The position numbers and the translations under genes were made by a program. A stretch of DNA of 64,000 bases from NCBI RefSeq assembly GCF_021462225.1, contig NC_061802.1, positions 4,607,859-4,671,858 on the forward strand. The letters are read 5' to 3'. The notes under the pieces were generated by a model, which did not search any database, was not told the DNA's origin, and saw only the letters and a list, made by a program, of their open reading frames with translations. Positions 44,275 to 55,934 of the stretch are shown here, one piece after another; positions within the stretch are counted from its first letter, which is position 1; each line of letters starts with the position of its first letter. The DNA comes from Girardinichthys multiradiatus. Lineage: Eukaryota; Chordata; Actinopteri; Cyprinodontiformes; Goodeidae.

Positions 44275-44969
44275 GAGAAAATGAAGTTTAACATGTTTAT
44301 TTGTTCACAGGTCCGATGGAGGTGGGATCTGGGACTGGAACCTCTCGGCTGCATGGAAGGGGAACAGGTAAGTAGAGGATGATGACAAAGGGGATTTTGC
44401 GGTGTGAGGTATCTTACAGTTTGTTGCAGGTGCTGGTTCGCCGGAGGGTAGTTATTCCGGGTCTGGTAAGTTTGCTAAGCCTGTTCACTTTGATAACTGA
44501 TCCTTTCCACAGATCAGAACTTTGATTCGTTGTTTCCTTACTGATTTGGTCCAGTGGTGCCGCTCGCTGGAGGGTGGACAGGTTTCGCTCGGAGAAGCTG
44601 AGGTTATGGAATCCAACGGCTGCCAGCAAAGCCTGACTGGAAATCTTGGCAACGAGGTGAGGTCAGGTAGGTTCTTCAAGGAGCTTGAACTGGGTCCTAA
44701 ACTGAACCTGGAAAATAAGCGAGGACGAGACTGATGAGTCAAAGCTTAGAATAAACGTGGGTATCATAAACTTGGCCAGTTGAATGTACCACAGAGGCAA
44801 AACACTCAGGCGTCGAAGTGCTGGCAGCATGCTCCTTATAAACCTCCCAGCTTGATCAAGGAGATGGAGAACACCTGTCCAAACCCAACAGCACACAAGC
44901 GACACCTAGAGGCGAAGCAAAGTAAATAGCAGGCACAAAAATACAAACAGGAACTCCCAGAGCCCGACA
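44230..44969 (-). repeat. 5' LTR of gypsy element
   Basis: Near-identical to 39570-40307. Contains the putative self-primer word (44265-44274) close to its 3' end. Confidence 0.92.
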
Positions 44970-44974
44970 CTTCT
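44970..44974. repeat. gypsy element target-site duplication, right
   Basis: cttct, matched at 39565-39569. Confidence 0.75.
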
Positions 44975-44979
44975 GTAGC

Positions 44980-45238
44980 TAATGTCATTTTCAAGATAAC
45001 CAGTGAAGGCTCACTATTAAACCTCAAGGGTTACTAATCACAGCTAGGTTAGCCATGTGTTATGACCCATACAGCTCCCTGAGGGTTCCCTCTAATAACT
45101 TCTAATGGGCTGTTAAAGTAGTGGGCGGCGCATGAGCTGCTTAGGACTGGATGTTCTGGTCTCACCACCCAATTAAAGCTCATTGAGCAGGAGTGTCTGA
45201 GGCTTGATTTCATCTGTAATCTGCGGGCATAAGTGTAG

Positions 45239-45240
<2 letters not shown>
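44980..45240. promoter_or_regulatory. candidate conserved non-coding patch
   Basis: Unique, GC-balanced sequence (for example ttaaagtagtgggcggcgca) next to the gypsy insertion. No repeat match or coding frame. Called from character only. Confidence 0.22.

Positions 45241-45245
<5 letters not shown>

Positions 45246-45282
<37 letters not shown>
45246..45282. repeat. (TG)n microsatellite
   Basis: Uninterrupted TG repeat of 37 bases. Confidence 0.95.
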
Positions 45283-45283
<1 letters not shown>

Positions 45284-45289
45284 ATGCTC

Positions 45290-46845
45290 CTCTTCCTTCC
45301 AGCCAGCTGTGTGTCGACAGTCATTAGCCACAGCAGCTAGTCATTAAGCCTGTCATTTTCTCTGTCTGTCAGTTGACCCCTCTGATTTGGACAGTGTCTG
45401 TACTTAACCTGTGAACTCTTCTTTTTTTTTGCCTTACTCCTCATGAGGAGGGTGTGTTTGTGGAAATGCTGAACAGTCGTGCTCAAATTGTTTTTTTTTT
45501 TTTTTTTCCAGCATAGCTTACCAGCTAAATCAGTCTATGTGAGCTTATAAGTGGGAATTGATTTCACTAGTACGTTTGACAAATGAAACACAACAAAAAC
45601 TTTGACGCTTCTTCTGGAAATGAAAATATTTATTTAGATTGCTTGTATAAACTGATACTAAAACTGTAAAAAATGTTCAGCTTGGTTTCGAAATGAAATA
45701 GTGTCTTTGTCACCAATGCTTTTATCACCAATGTAGGTACAAAGGTAGTTTCTGTGGAACTCATTAACCCCTTTTAATTCATCACTTCTCTGTTAACAGT
45801 CTGTATTTTATGAAGGAAAACAATTAAGGGAATTGTTAAACAAAGAAATACATGAAAAGATCCTGACCAGTGTTATAAAAGATTCAGCTAGATTTAACCT
45901 TGTTCACAGCAAGCTCATTTCCTATCCATTCAACCTTCATGTATCCTTGCCATCATGCTGCAGATCTTTCTTGCTAATATGTATTGTTAACATCCCCTTC
46001 ACACTGACCTGTTTGTCCTGTTCTGTGTCTATATCATGGCAAATGTGTAAACCCTCATGTATGTGACGACAAGCATGACTCTACAATGTGCGTGTTTTTT
46101 TTTTTTTACCTCTGCTCTTCTGTTCATCCTATAATAGCTATACCATCATAGTATCACATATGAACAAGGATGTTTCACAGGCTTAGTGTTTTTGTTTTTT
46201 GCTGTGGAGATTATGAATTGTTTGTGTCAGCTGCTTTGTAAGATATTTTTTGTTGCACCCTTAGTGGTGATGTTGTGTGCGGAGCAGCCGTAGTGCCAAA
46301 GGCGATACAGTAAATTACAGCCAGGTGTGGCTGTGGTTAGGTTAGGTTAGGTTAAGTCCCTCATTTAAAATCTTTGGAGACCAAGCCACACAGGTGTGTG
46401 CAGGTTGCATATCAGGGATAAGCTGCCATTGCTGCATCCAGGACCCCTATACGCAGCCCAACACAATGATGAGCCATGGCTATCTCACCACATCCATATG
46501 TGCATGCTTAAAACAGTCAGGGAACTCTCACCCTCCTTATGCCCTACAGGGAGGTCACAGTTTTCCTGATGCAGGACGTCTCTAAGAATATGCAGAGAGC
46601 ATCCATGTATCATGTTGGTTTTTAATGTCATGGTGTGATCTTAGTCTACACTGAAAAGGGCAAATGACAGGTATCTAAATAGGAAGAAAGTTAAAACTTC
46701 TATGACCGATGGCTATCTTGGATTGATGATTTAGGTACCAGATACCGAAACTGTTGATTTTATTGCATGTTGAAACAGTTGATGACCATAAGGGGGATAA
46801 TTTACTTTACAAACCTCAAATCAGACAGTGTTAAAAAAATACAGA
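45290..46845. other. intergenic, nothing recognised
   Basis: AT-rich with poly-T runs at 45491-45507 and 46087-46099 and a short ggttaggttaggttaggtta run at 46335-46354. No gene signature. Confidence 0.4.
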
Positions 46846-46849
46846 CCAG

Positions 46850-48060
46850 CCAACTGTGCTGTTTCCTTTCCAATCATTTTGTTATGCGAATGGTTCTTGC
46901 CAGGGTATCAAACACTCATGTGTAAAAACTAAGAAAATCCTTTTCTTTCTATTGGATTTTAGAGTGCAGGTAGCAGACAGGCGATGCTAATCAAATACAC
47001 CTTATAAACAGCAGCAGGTGAAACACCTGTAAAGCAGGAGCTTTAGCAGTGTGCTGGTCTGGAGCAAACAGACGTGTGTTAAGACAAAGCCACTGAAGAA
47101 CAACATCAGCAATGACTTTAGAGTTGCTGCATATCAGTCTGGGAAGGATTATGAAGTAATTTTCAAAACAATGTGAAGTCAACCATTTTACAAAGAGAAA
47201 AAATACTTATGTGGAAAATATTTTACACTAGGGAAGTACATTACCAATTTATCTGGTAGTGTACTTCCCAGCAAAGTCACGCAGATGTCAAACCAAACAA
47301 TGCAGCCCCTGAAGCTTTGTCTTGTTCTTCACATGCCACAGTTTGCACATTTCATAGCAAAGTTTGTGACGGAGCAATTAGACAAAGATTAAAAATGTAT
47401 GACATGTTTGGAAGGACTGAAGACCTCTTATCTCTAAAATATATGACAGCTTGGGTTAGGTTTCATCTGACTGAAACCACAAAACGTCTGACACAGTTAT
47501 TATTTGGACTGATGAGACCAACATAGATAGGTATGATCTTAATGCACACAACAGCAAGCAAACACAGTATTTTAACACAAACACATCATATCCTGCAAAG
47601 CATAATGGTGGAGGAGTCATGATGTGTGCTTGCTTTTCATCTGCCTGGTGATCTGTCCAACAGATGGCCTTTGCATTTTCATAACACATCAGTGAATGCC
47701 TGCAAACCTCTATGAAAGAAGCAATGTCAAGAATTGTCGACCACATGTTCTCTACAAAATCAAAACTCACAGAAACTTTCTTCAACCATAATGCGTACAT
47801 TACACCCTTGATATTACACCCTTGATATTCTCCAGACCTTGACCCTAAAATGTCCTATAAATGGTCTGAAAAACTACATTTTGGTTCATTTCTATATTTA
47901 CAGCGAACAGGAAGAAGCAGTGAAACATTCCTTCTGTCAGTTGTCTGACATCAGATAAAACCCACAAGATGAAATCTTCTTTTTTATTATTTTACAGAAA
48001 GGACGAAACAGGCTAATCCATTTATTATCTGCTGAGGTTTTACCTTTTAATTTTACCCAG
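46850..48060 (+). mobile_element. Tc1/mariner-type relic
   Basis: Text near 47490-47640 (ttatttggactgatgagacc, then gcaaagcataatggtggagg) matches the catalytic Trp-(S/T)-Asp-Glu and Lys-His-Asn-Gly-Gly boxes of a transposase. Frames are broken throughout. Ends are not defined. Confidence 0.5.
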
Positions 48061-48169
48061 TTTTATGCTTTTGAATGTTCTGACTTTGAAAACCTGCTAC
48101 TCTTTGAAATTTAAACAGGTGTGTACTATTCCTTTCATTTAAATACCCGCCAATACCTTCTGACTCTTT

Positions 48170-48900
48170 CAATGCTGGGATTAACCTTGGACTACTTTGT
48201 CTTAGCTGCAGCTCCCTGTGGCTTCCTGGAAGCCTCCTGAAGCCCTGCTAGCAGCGATAGAAGCAGAAATTAGGCAGCTTTCTGCCCCAAAGCTGGAACA
48301 TTAAGACAGCCCTCACCTTGACCTGCAGGAGCTGCGTTTAGTCATACATCTAATCCAAAACCCAGCAGAGTCAGTCAGTCAGACCTCTGCTTTCCTTTGT
48401 CTTCTTCTGATAAGGTAATATGGATACGGCGAGGTTAGGAGGAATTTTGGAGGTCGTGGATTTGAGCCTCAGGATGGCATATGTAATAGGTGACCAGTGA
48501 ATACCTCAGTAAATACAGTCTGGTAAAAGAGAGACAATACCAGGGGTATTGTCTTAAGAGGATAAAGTAATGAGAGGCTTACAGAGTTGTATCAGTGAAC
48601 AAAGATGGGACGTCTCACATGGTAATACCTGCTATCTTGATGTGACACATCAGCTTGGCCCTTGAGCACAGTAGGCAGAGCTAATATTCCCTTTTGTCTT
48701 GTCCTGATAAGCTAATGAGTGTTACAGTGAAGGGTGATGGGAGTTTAAGAGCTGCATTAGTGGACAAACCATTAAATCTCCTAGTTAGGTTGTGCAGGGC
48801 AGTTTAGCTCCAGGTGTTGAAACCAGTGATTGTTTCATGATGATAAGAAGAGGTGACAGGAGAGAATGAGGTTAAAATCAGACCTCTTATATAGAACCAT
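48170..48900. promoter_or_regulatory. candidate conserved non-coding block with internal duplication
   Basis: Unique GC-balanced sequence. Two degenerate related units share gataa(a/g)(g/c)taatgag, ttacag and (a/c)ttagtg-like words around 48559-48607 and 48705-48775. No coding frame. Confidence 0.25.
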
Positions 48901-49004
48901 TTATACCCACAGGTCTTTGTTATATTTGGCAAACTCATTATGATCCAATACAAATCCTTACAGTCTTTTTTATTCATTCACTTTGGAAATTACTTCATAT
49001 CTGT

Positions 49005-49225
49005 CAGTCAGTCATTTTCTAGTGCTTATCGCCGGGAGCTGGTGCCTATGGGCGAGAGGCAGGATACACCCTGGACAGGTCGCCAGTCCATCGCAGGGCA
49101 ACACACAAACAACCACACACACACTCATTCATACACCTAAGGGCAATTTAGAGTTTCCAATTAACCTAACAGGCATGTCTTTGGACTGTGGGAGGAAGCC
49201 GGAGTACCTGGTGAGAACCCACGCA
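49005..49225 (+). repeat. dispersed teleost repeat
   Basis: gatacaccctggacaggtcg, cgccagtccatcgcagggca, caatttagagtttccaatta and gtctttggactgtgggagga are four phrases of a very common fish dispersed repeat. No coding capacity. Confidence 0.6.
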
Positions 49226-49437
49226 TTCAGACCTGTTCTTTTTTAAATGCTTTTTTGCACACATACCATTTATATTACATAAATAGAGGTACATCAGTCC
49301 TTTTACTTGTTGTTGGTGCCTGTTTCCAGGGATCGGTGTGGTAGAGGTGGGGCATGGTCACAGTCCATCACAGGGGAGGATAATTACAAACAAATATTTA
49401 ACATTTTGCAGGAGTCTTTCTTCATAGTTCTAATTAA

Positions 49438-50320
49438 ATTACATAAGAACAACATGATACATTGGGATTACAATTGACACTGTGGAATCTTTCCGCTTCC
49501 TGGGAACCATCATCTCCCAGGATCTCAAGTGGGAGCCAAACATCAGCTCCCTCATCAAGAAAGCCCAGCAGAGGATGTTCTTCCTGCGGCAGCTGAAGAA
49601 ATTCAACCTGCCAAAGACTATGATGGTGCACTTCTACACAGCCATCATTGAGTCCATCCTCACCTCCTCCATCACCATCTGGTACGCTGCTGCTACAGCC
49701 AAGGATAAGGGCAGGCTGCAGCGTGTCATTCGGTCTGCTGAGAAGGTGATTGGCTGCAGTCTACTGTCGCTCCAGGAACTGTACACCTCCAGGACCCTGA
49801 AGCGGGCAGGGAAGATTCTGGCTGATCCCTCCCACCCCGGTCACAGACTCTTTGAGACTCTCCCCTCTGGCAGGAGGCTGCGGTCCATCCGGACCAAAAC
49901 CTCACGCCACAAGAACAGTTTTTTCCCATTTGCCACCAGCCTTGTTAACAAAGCCCGGAAACCACCCTGACACTCTCCCTTTCCCCCACACACCCCCCTT
50001 TTTTTTTGCTGACAGGACACCTGTAACCTGTAACTCTATGCGTTACATTAACGCTCAGCTTGGACCCCTGCTTTACTTGCACTGCCATACTTGCACAATG
50101 ATCATCTGCACTGTTGTATTGCTCTTGCATCTTATACTGCTCTATACTTACTCTCACTCACTTAAAACTGTGCACATATATTTATATTATATTGTAGATA
50201 TGTTTATACTGTTTAATTTGTATTGTATTGCACCGACTACGCCAAAACAAATTCCTTGTATGTCCAAAAACGTACTTGGCAATAAAGCTTTTCTGATTCT
50301 GATTCTGATTCTGATTACTA
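49438..50320 (+). mobile_element. L2/Rex-like LINE 3' end
   Basis: An intact frame runs to the stop at 49970: FRFLGTIISQDLKWEPNISS, IKKAQQRMFFLRQLKKFNLP, then LASGRR-type end ETLPSGRRLRSIRTKTSRHK and NSFFPFATSLVNKARKPP. This is the C-terminal part of an L2-type reverse-transcriptase protein. The 3' UTR ends in a tandem tctgat tail (50290-50317) after caataaagc, the usual L2-type microsatellite end. 5'-truncated, fairly young. Confidence 0.82.
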
Positions 50321-50324
50321 TTCT

Positions 50325-51535
50325 GGGCTTAATGTTACTGATAGATGACGTTACATTTTGATTTAAAAATAAATCGTATATTTTAGAGCTGTCTTTGCAC
50401 TCTCCCTGCTGCTTATGTCTTTGAGTTGATCTTTCTCCCCGCTCTGCTTGAAGTTGTCTCTGCCTTTGTGGACAAAACAATTTGATAAGCTTAATATTTT
50501 TGGTAAAACCTTTGAGTCTGGTAAATAAAAATTATTTTTAACACTCACTAATTGCATATTAGTATCAAATTAACTCCTTCTTATTATGAAGCACTTTAGT
50601 AGTCTGGTTTACCCTTACTAAGTCTAAGAACTTTAATGGATTTCCCTCTTCCTAATTAATAATTAAGACCTTCTGGACAAATACATTGTTGTTTATTACC
50701 AATGATCTAATTGGCTTTGCTCTATTTAGGCTTCATAAGGTAATAAAGCAACCATTTAATAAATATCATCCGTTCGTATGTAACAAAATACTTACAAACA
50801 AGTATCAGTTTTCCAAAAACCACTGGCTCGCTAACATAGAACAATTTTACCATAAGTTATTTTTTCCATGAATATTTCATGAACACATCCACATGTAGCC
50901 TACACACATTCCTCATCTTTTCACTTTGTTAATGTTATTTGAGCAAAGTGGAAAATTAATAACAAATAAACCATGTTCCTTTCATGGGAAGGTAGAAACC
51001 ATTATCACTACTTTTATAGGCTCCTTATGAAGTTGATACTGATAAAAAATATTAAGATTATTAAATAAATATCACAACCTCATTGCTCAGACTGTGCTGT
51101 ATTAATATATATATTAATTAGAAGTAATAATTAGAAGGTTATTACGTGAAAATACTAACGTCTTTGTCCTAGTTGGAGGAAATGCTCTTTCTGAATAATA
51201 GCATAATACATCTTAATTTATGAATATAAAGGAATAAATATTTATGCTTTAAAAATACTAATTAATATTGTACTACGCTCTTATTACTTGCATCAGTAAA
51301 AAAACTGTTTACCTGTACTAACTGGGAACCTCCCAGTGTTTTTTTATGTCTAGTTCTCATTTCCAGCTTGCCATTTTTAAAATTGTTTTGGTTTGGCTGA
51401 ATAGTGAATTATGGATGTAATATTTCACCTGTTACTGTTTTGTAGTGTGGATTGTTGTTCATTTTCTTATCTGTTTATATGTATTTTAAATGTTTTTTTA
51501 TGATTTCTTACTTCTGACTGATGTTAAGAGTTTTT
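50325..51535. other. AT-rich intergenic stretch
   Basis: Nothing recognised. Very AT-rich with many TAAT words. Confidence 0.4.
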
Positions 51536-51539
51536 AAAC

Positions 51540-51600
51540 GATGCAGCCAGAGTCCTGACCTGAATCTGTAGGAGAACCTGTGTTGGGTACTGTGCTAAAT
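51540..51600 (+). mobile_element. Tc1 transposase scrap
   Basis: cagccagagtcctgacctga corresponds to the Gln-Pro-Glu-Ser-Pro-Asp-Leu stretch before the catalytic Glu of Tc1 transposases. Only about 60 bases. Confidence 0.4.
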
Positions 51601-51989
51601 GTGACCCCCCACATTTAATAGAAAAACAAACACATACATACAACCCTGTTGGTATTTAATATCACAGTTTAATAAAAAGAACTGCCAAATTTCAAAATTC
51701 AAACTTTTTCTTAATGGATTACAAAAGTTTTAACAATTTATTTTTAGCACCACTTCTACCTACAAACACCATTACAGGGATGCATCAGAAAAACATACCT
51801 GTTTGCCTTTCATATGACCATTTTCTTTTCATAATCTCTGCCTAGACAATGGGCTCCTAATAGCAGACCAGCTGTGTGCCTCAGACCCATATCTACTATT
51901 GATTGGAAGGTGTTGTGCGAGTATAAAACTCTCTTAAAGTGATGTGTGTGTGTAGATGCCTCTTCAGGCTTCAAGACCTCATAGTTATG

Positions 51990-51991
<2 letters not shown>

Positions 51992-52026
<35 letters not shown>
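51992..52026. repeat. (AC)n microsatellite
   Basis: Uninterrupted AC repeat of 35 bases. Confidence 0.95.
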
Positions 52027-52028
<2 letters not shown>

Positions 52029-52029
52029 C

Positions 52030-53970
52030 AGAGTCTCCGGCTGTCATCATGTTCTGCTTTTAGAGCCATTACTGTCAAACAGCTGTTAGCATGTCAGGAG
52101 TAGTTGTGTTGATGGAATAGAGCAAAGGAGGGAGAGACGCTGTGGGATAAATGGTCAGGGCCAATAAATAGATAGATGGATAGATAATTAGGGGTAGACG
52201 ACAGTGGGAGGGGTGTGATCAGTAGATGGATGAATGGCACGCGGAGAGAGGGGAAAAGGAGGGGTAAATGCCTGGACTACAGCCCTCTCTAAGTGAAGAC
52301 AGATTGGCATGGGTGTCGGAGAGGAACAGTCGTTTATTTGACAGTCAATTATCAGATAGACCTGGTGGCCTTGCAGTCCAACATCTGCCACACTCACACT
52401 GTATGCATTTTAGTTTCAACCTCTGGATCACTATCAAAGGGTGGAAACTGGAAACTCTGGGTAAGACCTTTAGAGAGAATTAGCTTGAACAGTTTTTGCC
52501 AGTATAGTTTGCATCCAGTTCTCATTGTGGCTTCTTTGTGTCCTCTTGTATAAAGATCCACAGTGGCCTCAGGATTTATTGGAACCTGTTTTAAGGCTTT
52601 TATTAATCTTTGTCAAAGTCATCTTTTATTGGAGAAGTATAATCTCAGTCTATCTTGCTTTAATGGTACTTTTTTTGTATTTCCCATTCTGAAGAGTGGC
52701 TAGGAGAAACAAAAAACAAAAAGTCATAAATTACTAATCTTACATTTTCTCATCACTCTAGACACCTAAAAAAGTAAACTATAAATAACAGAAATGCCTC
52801 ACTTACTTATATTTTGTAACAATTGATTTTGGTTAAGGTGATTTTGTTAAGATTATTATAAATTTGTAGCGCACCCCACTGAATAAATATAATCACAATA
52901 AAGGTTGGATTTAAAAAAAGAATATCACTATCACAATCTACCACTGCGATGAAAGATGCATTTTTGTTAAGGCTCCTTGCTGCATCTTTGCTACCTGTGT
53001 CTTTAAATCCGAAGACTCATAGAAATACATGGAGAGAAATTGCTTTATTACAAGAAAAAGAATATATGCAATGAGGGAAATGCACAATTTCAGCAGCTAA
53101 AGAAACCATAATCACAGACAACACTCTGCACAACATAATAATGAAATTAGCATAAACACTGATGTATCTTCATGGCCACACTATACTGCATGTTTAAAAT
53201 TTTTCCCTGCTTCAATGCCTCTAATTCAAATCGCTGAATTATTTCCTCAGTAGGTTCCCATGTTCTGCAAAAGCCTGATTCACTTAAAGTAGTTGTGTTG
53301 AAGCAGGGTGATATTCAAATAATGGATAATGAGCCTGGACCTCTGAGAAACATTAAAACAACATGTAAACTTTCACAAACCCCTAAAACGAAAAATGGCT
53401 AAAGCATTGAATTTATGATCAACAGCAAAAATAAAATCAGTTTTATGTTGTCACATTTAATCAACAGAACAAACCGGTATCAGTAGCAAAAATACTATGT
53501 ACGAATGTGCTTTCAGGAACAACCGGCAGTTTCATTAACAATATTTATTGTTCATTTGTCCTTTGTAAATTCAAATACTTTTTAACCAATCAAAGTCAGG
53601 AAGCCTGATCTCTGTTCACCATGGGAATGGAAGCAATATGACAGTTTTCTATTGAAACCTGACTACACCATCATGTTTTTATTGCAAAAAAATACCCCTT
53701 TATGTGCAGTTATATATTACGGTTCAGCTGGACATTGGCAAGCAGTACACCACAAGTGGCACCGTGTTCTGTTTCAAATTAGAGGTTATAACTCATTTTG
53801 AATTTAGCTTATTAAAAGGACAGTCAATTTTTTAAATGAGGTTCTGTTATTAGGTAATAACTATTTATCATCTTACTTTGTATGGATAACTCTCTCGGCG
53901 TGTATTCACATCAGCCCAGTTGAATCAAACTCTAGCTCATTTGCCTGAAAAGTCTGGTTCATATAAATAA
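52030..53970. other. intergenic, mostly unique sequence
   Basis: The part 52030-52170 is GC-balanced. The rest is AT-rich without recognisable features apart from a short (GATA)-like patch near 52170-52190. Confidence 0.35.
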
Positions 53971-53974
53971 AATT

Positions 53975-54160
53975 AAATAGATTTAGACTTTATTAATCTC
54001 ACAATGGAGAAATTGTCCCCTGTGGTAGGCTGTGGGATTCAAACCAGGGTACTTGTGGCCTCTCCAGGACACACCTCCCTCCTTATATGGAGAAGTGTGA
54101 ATGTGGAGTCGAACGGTGGTGCGGCACAAAGACACCAACTCTGGTCTACCTAAGATCATA
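53975..54160 (-). mobile_element. LINE/SINE tail fragment
   Basis: On the plus strand tagactttattaatctcaca and ggagaaattgtcccctgtgg are the reverse of a fish LINE 3' tail ending in attaataaagtcta. Confidence 0.4.
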
Positions 54161-54167
54161 GGTCTTA

Positions 54168-54883
54168 GGTCCTGTCCCAATACCCGCACTTCCACCCTTG
54201 TGTCCCTGAATTGTGAGTTCCCGTTGATGGGTTCGAGTGCGTAGTGTGTCCCAATTCTCCAGAGTGGTCCTTAGCCCCGGCCCCTTTTTGCCCTCAGTCC
54301 ACACTTTGGCGAAGCCCGCATCTTAGCGGTCTTCGCAAAAGTATATTACCCACAATTCACTGCTGCAGATGACGTTCTGAGCAAAAGCCAATCACAACCG
54401 TCAACGTAATCAACCATCAAATCAGAATAATAAGAACTGCGTAAACTTTAGACAGCAAGCCGACAAATATATTTTTTACTGGTTTTCCAGGCTCAACATT
54501 GTAAGATACCACTGGGTTCAGAGTGAGTCTGGGCAGTCAGTAGGTCATAACACTGAAGTTACCTTTCAAACAAACACTGGCACGGCGAGAGCCTGGTGTA
54601 TAAGCCTCTGTCACTTCCTGCACTTTCTTCTCCTCAAAACAATTGCTTGTTGCAGTTTTAAATAGTTTTTTAGCAGCAAGACTGTGAAAACAGCGCTGGT
54701 TCCCGCCCTTTTTGATGTTGCAGTTACGGTGCAGAGGTGCAAGTCAATGACGTAACCCCTACTGTCCCAATTCTCCAATTTTGCACTCTTGTAACCTGCG
54801 CACTTCAACCCCTACATGCACTTGTACAAAGTACACACTTCATAGAGGGGCGTAGGGTGTAGTGTGGGTATTGAGACAGGGCC
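54168..54883. mobile_element. PIF/Harbinger-like MITE, 716 bp
   Basis: Ends ggtcctgtcccaatacccgc (54168 on) and, inverted at the right, ggccctgtctcaatacccac. These are 19 of 22 matching terminal repeats. TTA flanks both sides (54165-54167, 54884-54886), the duplication type of Harbinger elements. A subterminal word tgtcccaattctcca occurs at about 54249 and 54764. No transposase, so non-autonomous. Confidence 0.75.
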
Positions 54884-54889
54884 TTAGTC

Positions 54890-55835
54890 TGCCCCATGTC
54901 AACCAAATGCAGGAAGTGCTCTACCTCAAAGGGTATTGTGGGTAAATAAAACCAAACAGAAACTTGTGTATAAAGATGCCAGGAGAAATGGCTCATGGTC
55001 ACCTGGTGGCCGGATGAGTTAAAAGGTCTGATAGCTCAGATGAAGCTCAGATGGATGTATATAACTACTGCTGGTAAGTGCTCAAAATAACAATAAAGTT
55101 TTAAAGCTAATTAGTAGGAAAATGGATACTGTGTGATTCAGCCAAATACCAGTAGCAGTAACCCACAGTGGCACCTCCCAGTCAGTCAAAGGCACCCCTG
55201 TCCAATTTAAACAATAAAATACAAGATACTAAAAAATAATCTTTTCAGTTAACAGTTTAGATTTAGTCATTGTTTTCTTTGAAATGTGAGTAGTGAACAA
55301 TATCGGTCATATTCATGGCAAATTGTTTGCAGCATGAGTATAGTAAAGAATACCATACCGTTAGATAGGGTTGGAAATAAGATGTGAATTTCTTCAAAAT
55401 TCTGTTATTGTTGTACATTATTCAAACTAATAGAGAGGTTTGTATGTTTCAAAACAGCATATAAAATATGTGTGTACATCTGTGCACAATGATGCAAACC
55501 TGCAACTTTCTTAATATAATGCTTCAACAAGTGTTTTGGGAATTTTATTATCACAGCTTTTAAAAGCCTTACTGTTATAAATAAATTGGTGCTTTCCAGA
55601 ACTACAAGGATATGATGGACTCAAATATCCCTTGTAATTAAATCCAAATAATGTTTCCATATGCCGCTGCTGATGGGAAATCTTTTGAACAGACGTCAGT
55701 AAGTGAAGCAGCCTTGCAGACAATGTCAGGGGAGTTGGGTTTTCATTGGTTGCTCTGGGAGTCGGTGATGAAGCCTCATGTGCGCTATTCAACATTTAGC
55801 CTTGAGCTGAGAAGCCACACACAAGTGGTGTGAAA
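54890..55835. other. intergenic, nothing recognised
   Basis: No gene or element signature. Confidence 0.4.

Positions 55836-55837
<2 letters not shown>

Positions 55838-55929
<92 letters not shown>
55838..55929. repeat. (CA)n microsatellite, long
   Basis: 92 bases of uninterrupted CA repeat, the longest simple repeat in the window. Open frames over it are artefacts of the repeat. Confidence 0.97.
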
Positions 55930-55933
<4 letters not shown>

Positions 55934-55934
55934 T

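Larger units (their letters stand above)
39570..44969 (-). mobile_element. Ty3/gypsy chromovirus-type LTR retrotransposon (Tf1/sushi-like), full length, broken
   Basis: Two LTRs of 738 and 740 bp (39570-40307, 44230-44969), 5-bp target duplications, polypurine tract next to the 3' LTR, gag with a zinc knuckle, then protease, reverse transcriptase, RNase H, integrase and a C-terminal chromodomain, all on the minus strand. The LTRs differ by roughly 15 substitutions plus small indels by eye, about 2 percent. Coding frames are interrupted by an early gag stop and several frameshifts, so the copy is not autonomous. No tRNA-type primer site; a self-priming arrangement is present at 44219-44274. 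Confidence 0.95.

Noticed and set aside
46335..46354. ggttaggttaggttaggtta run resembling a telomeric repeat
   Set aside because: Only about three units of TTAGG, which is not the vertebrate telomere unit. Likely chance.
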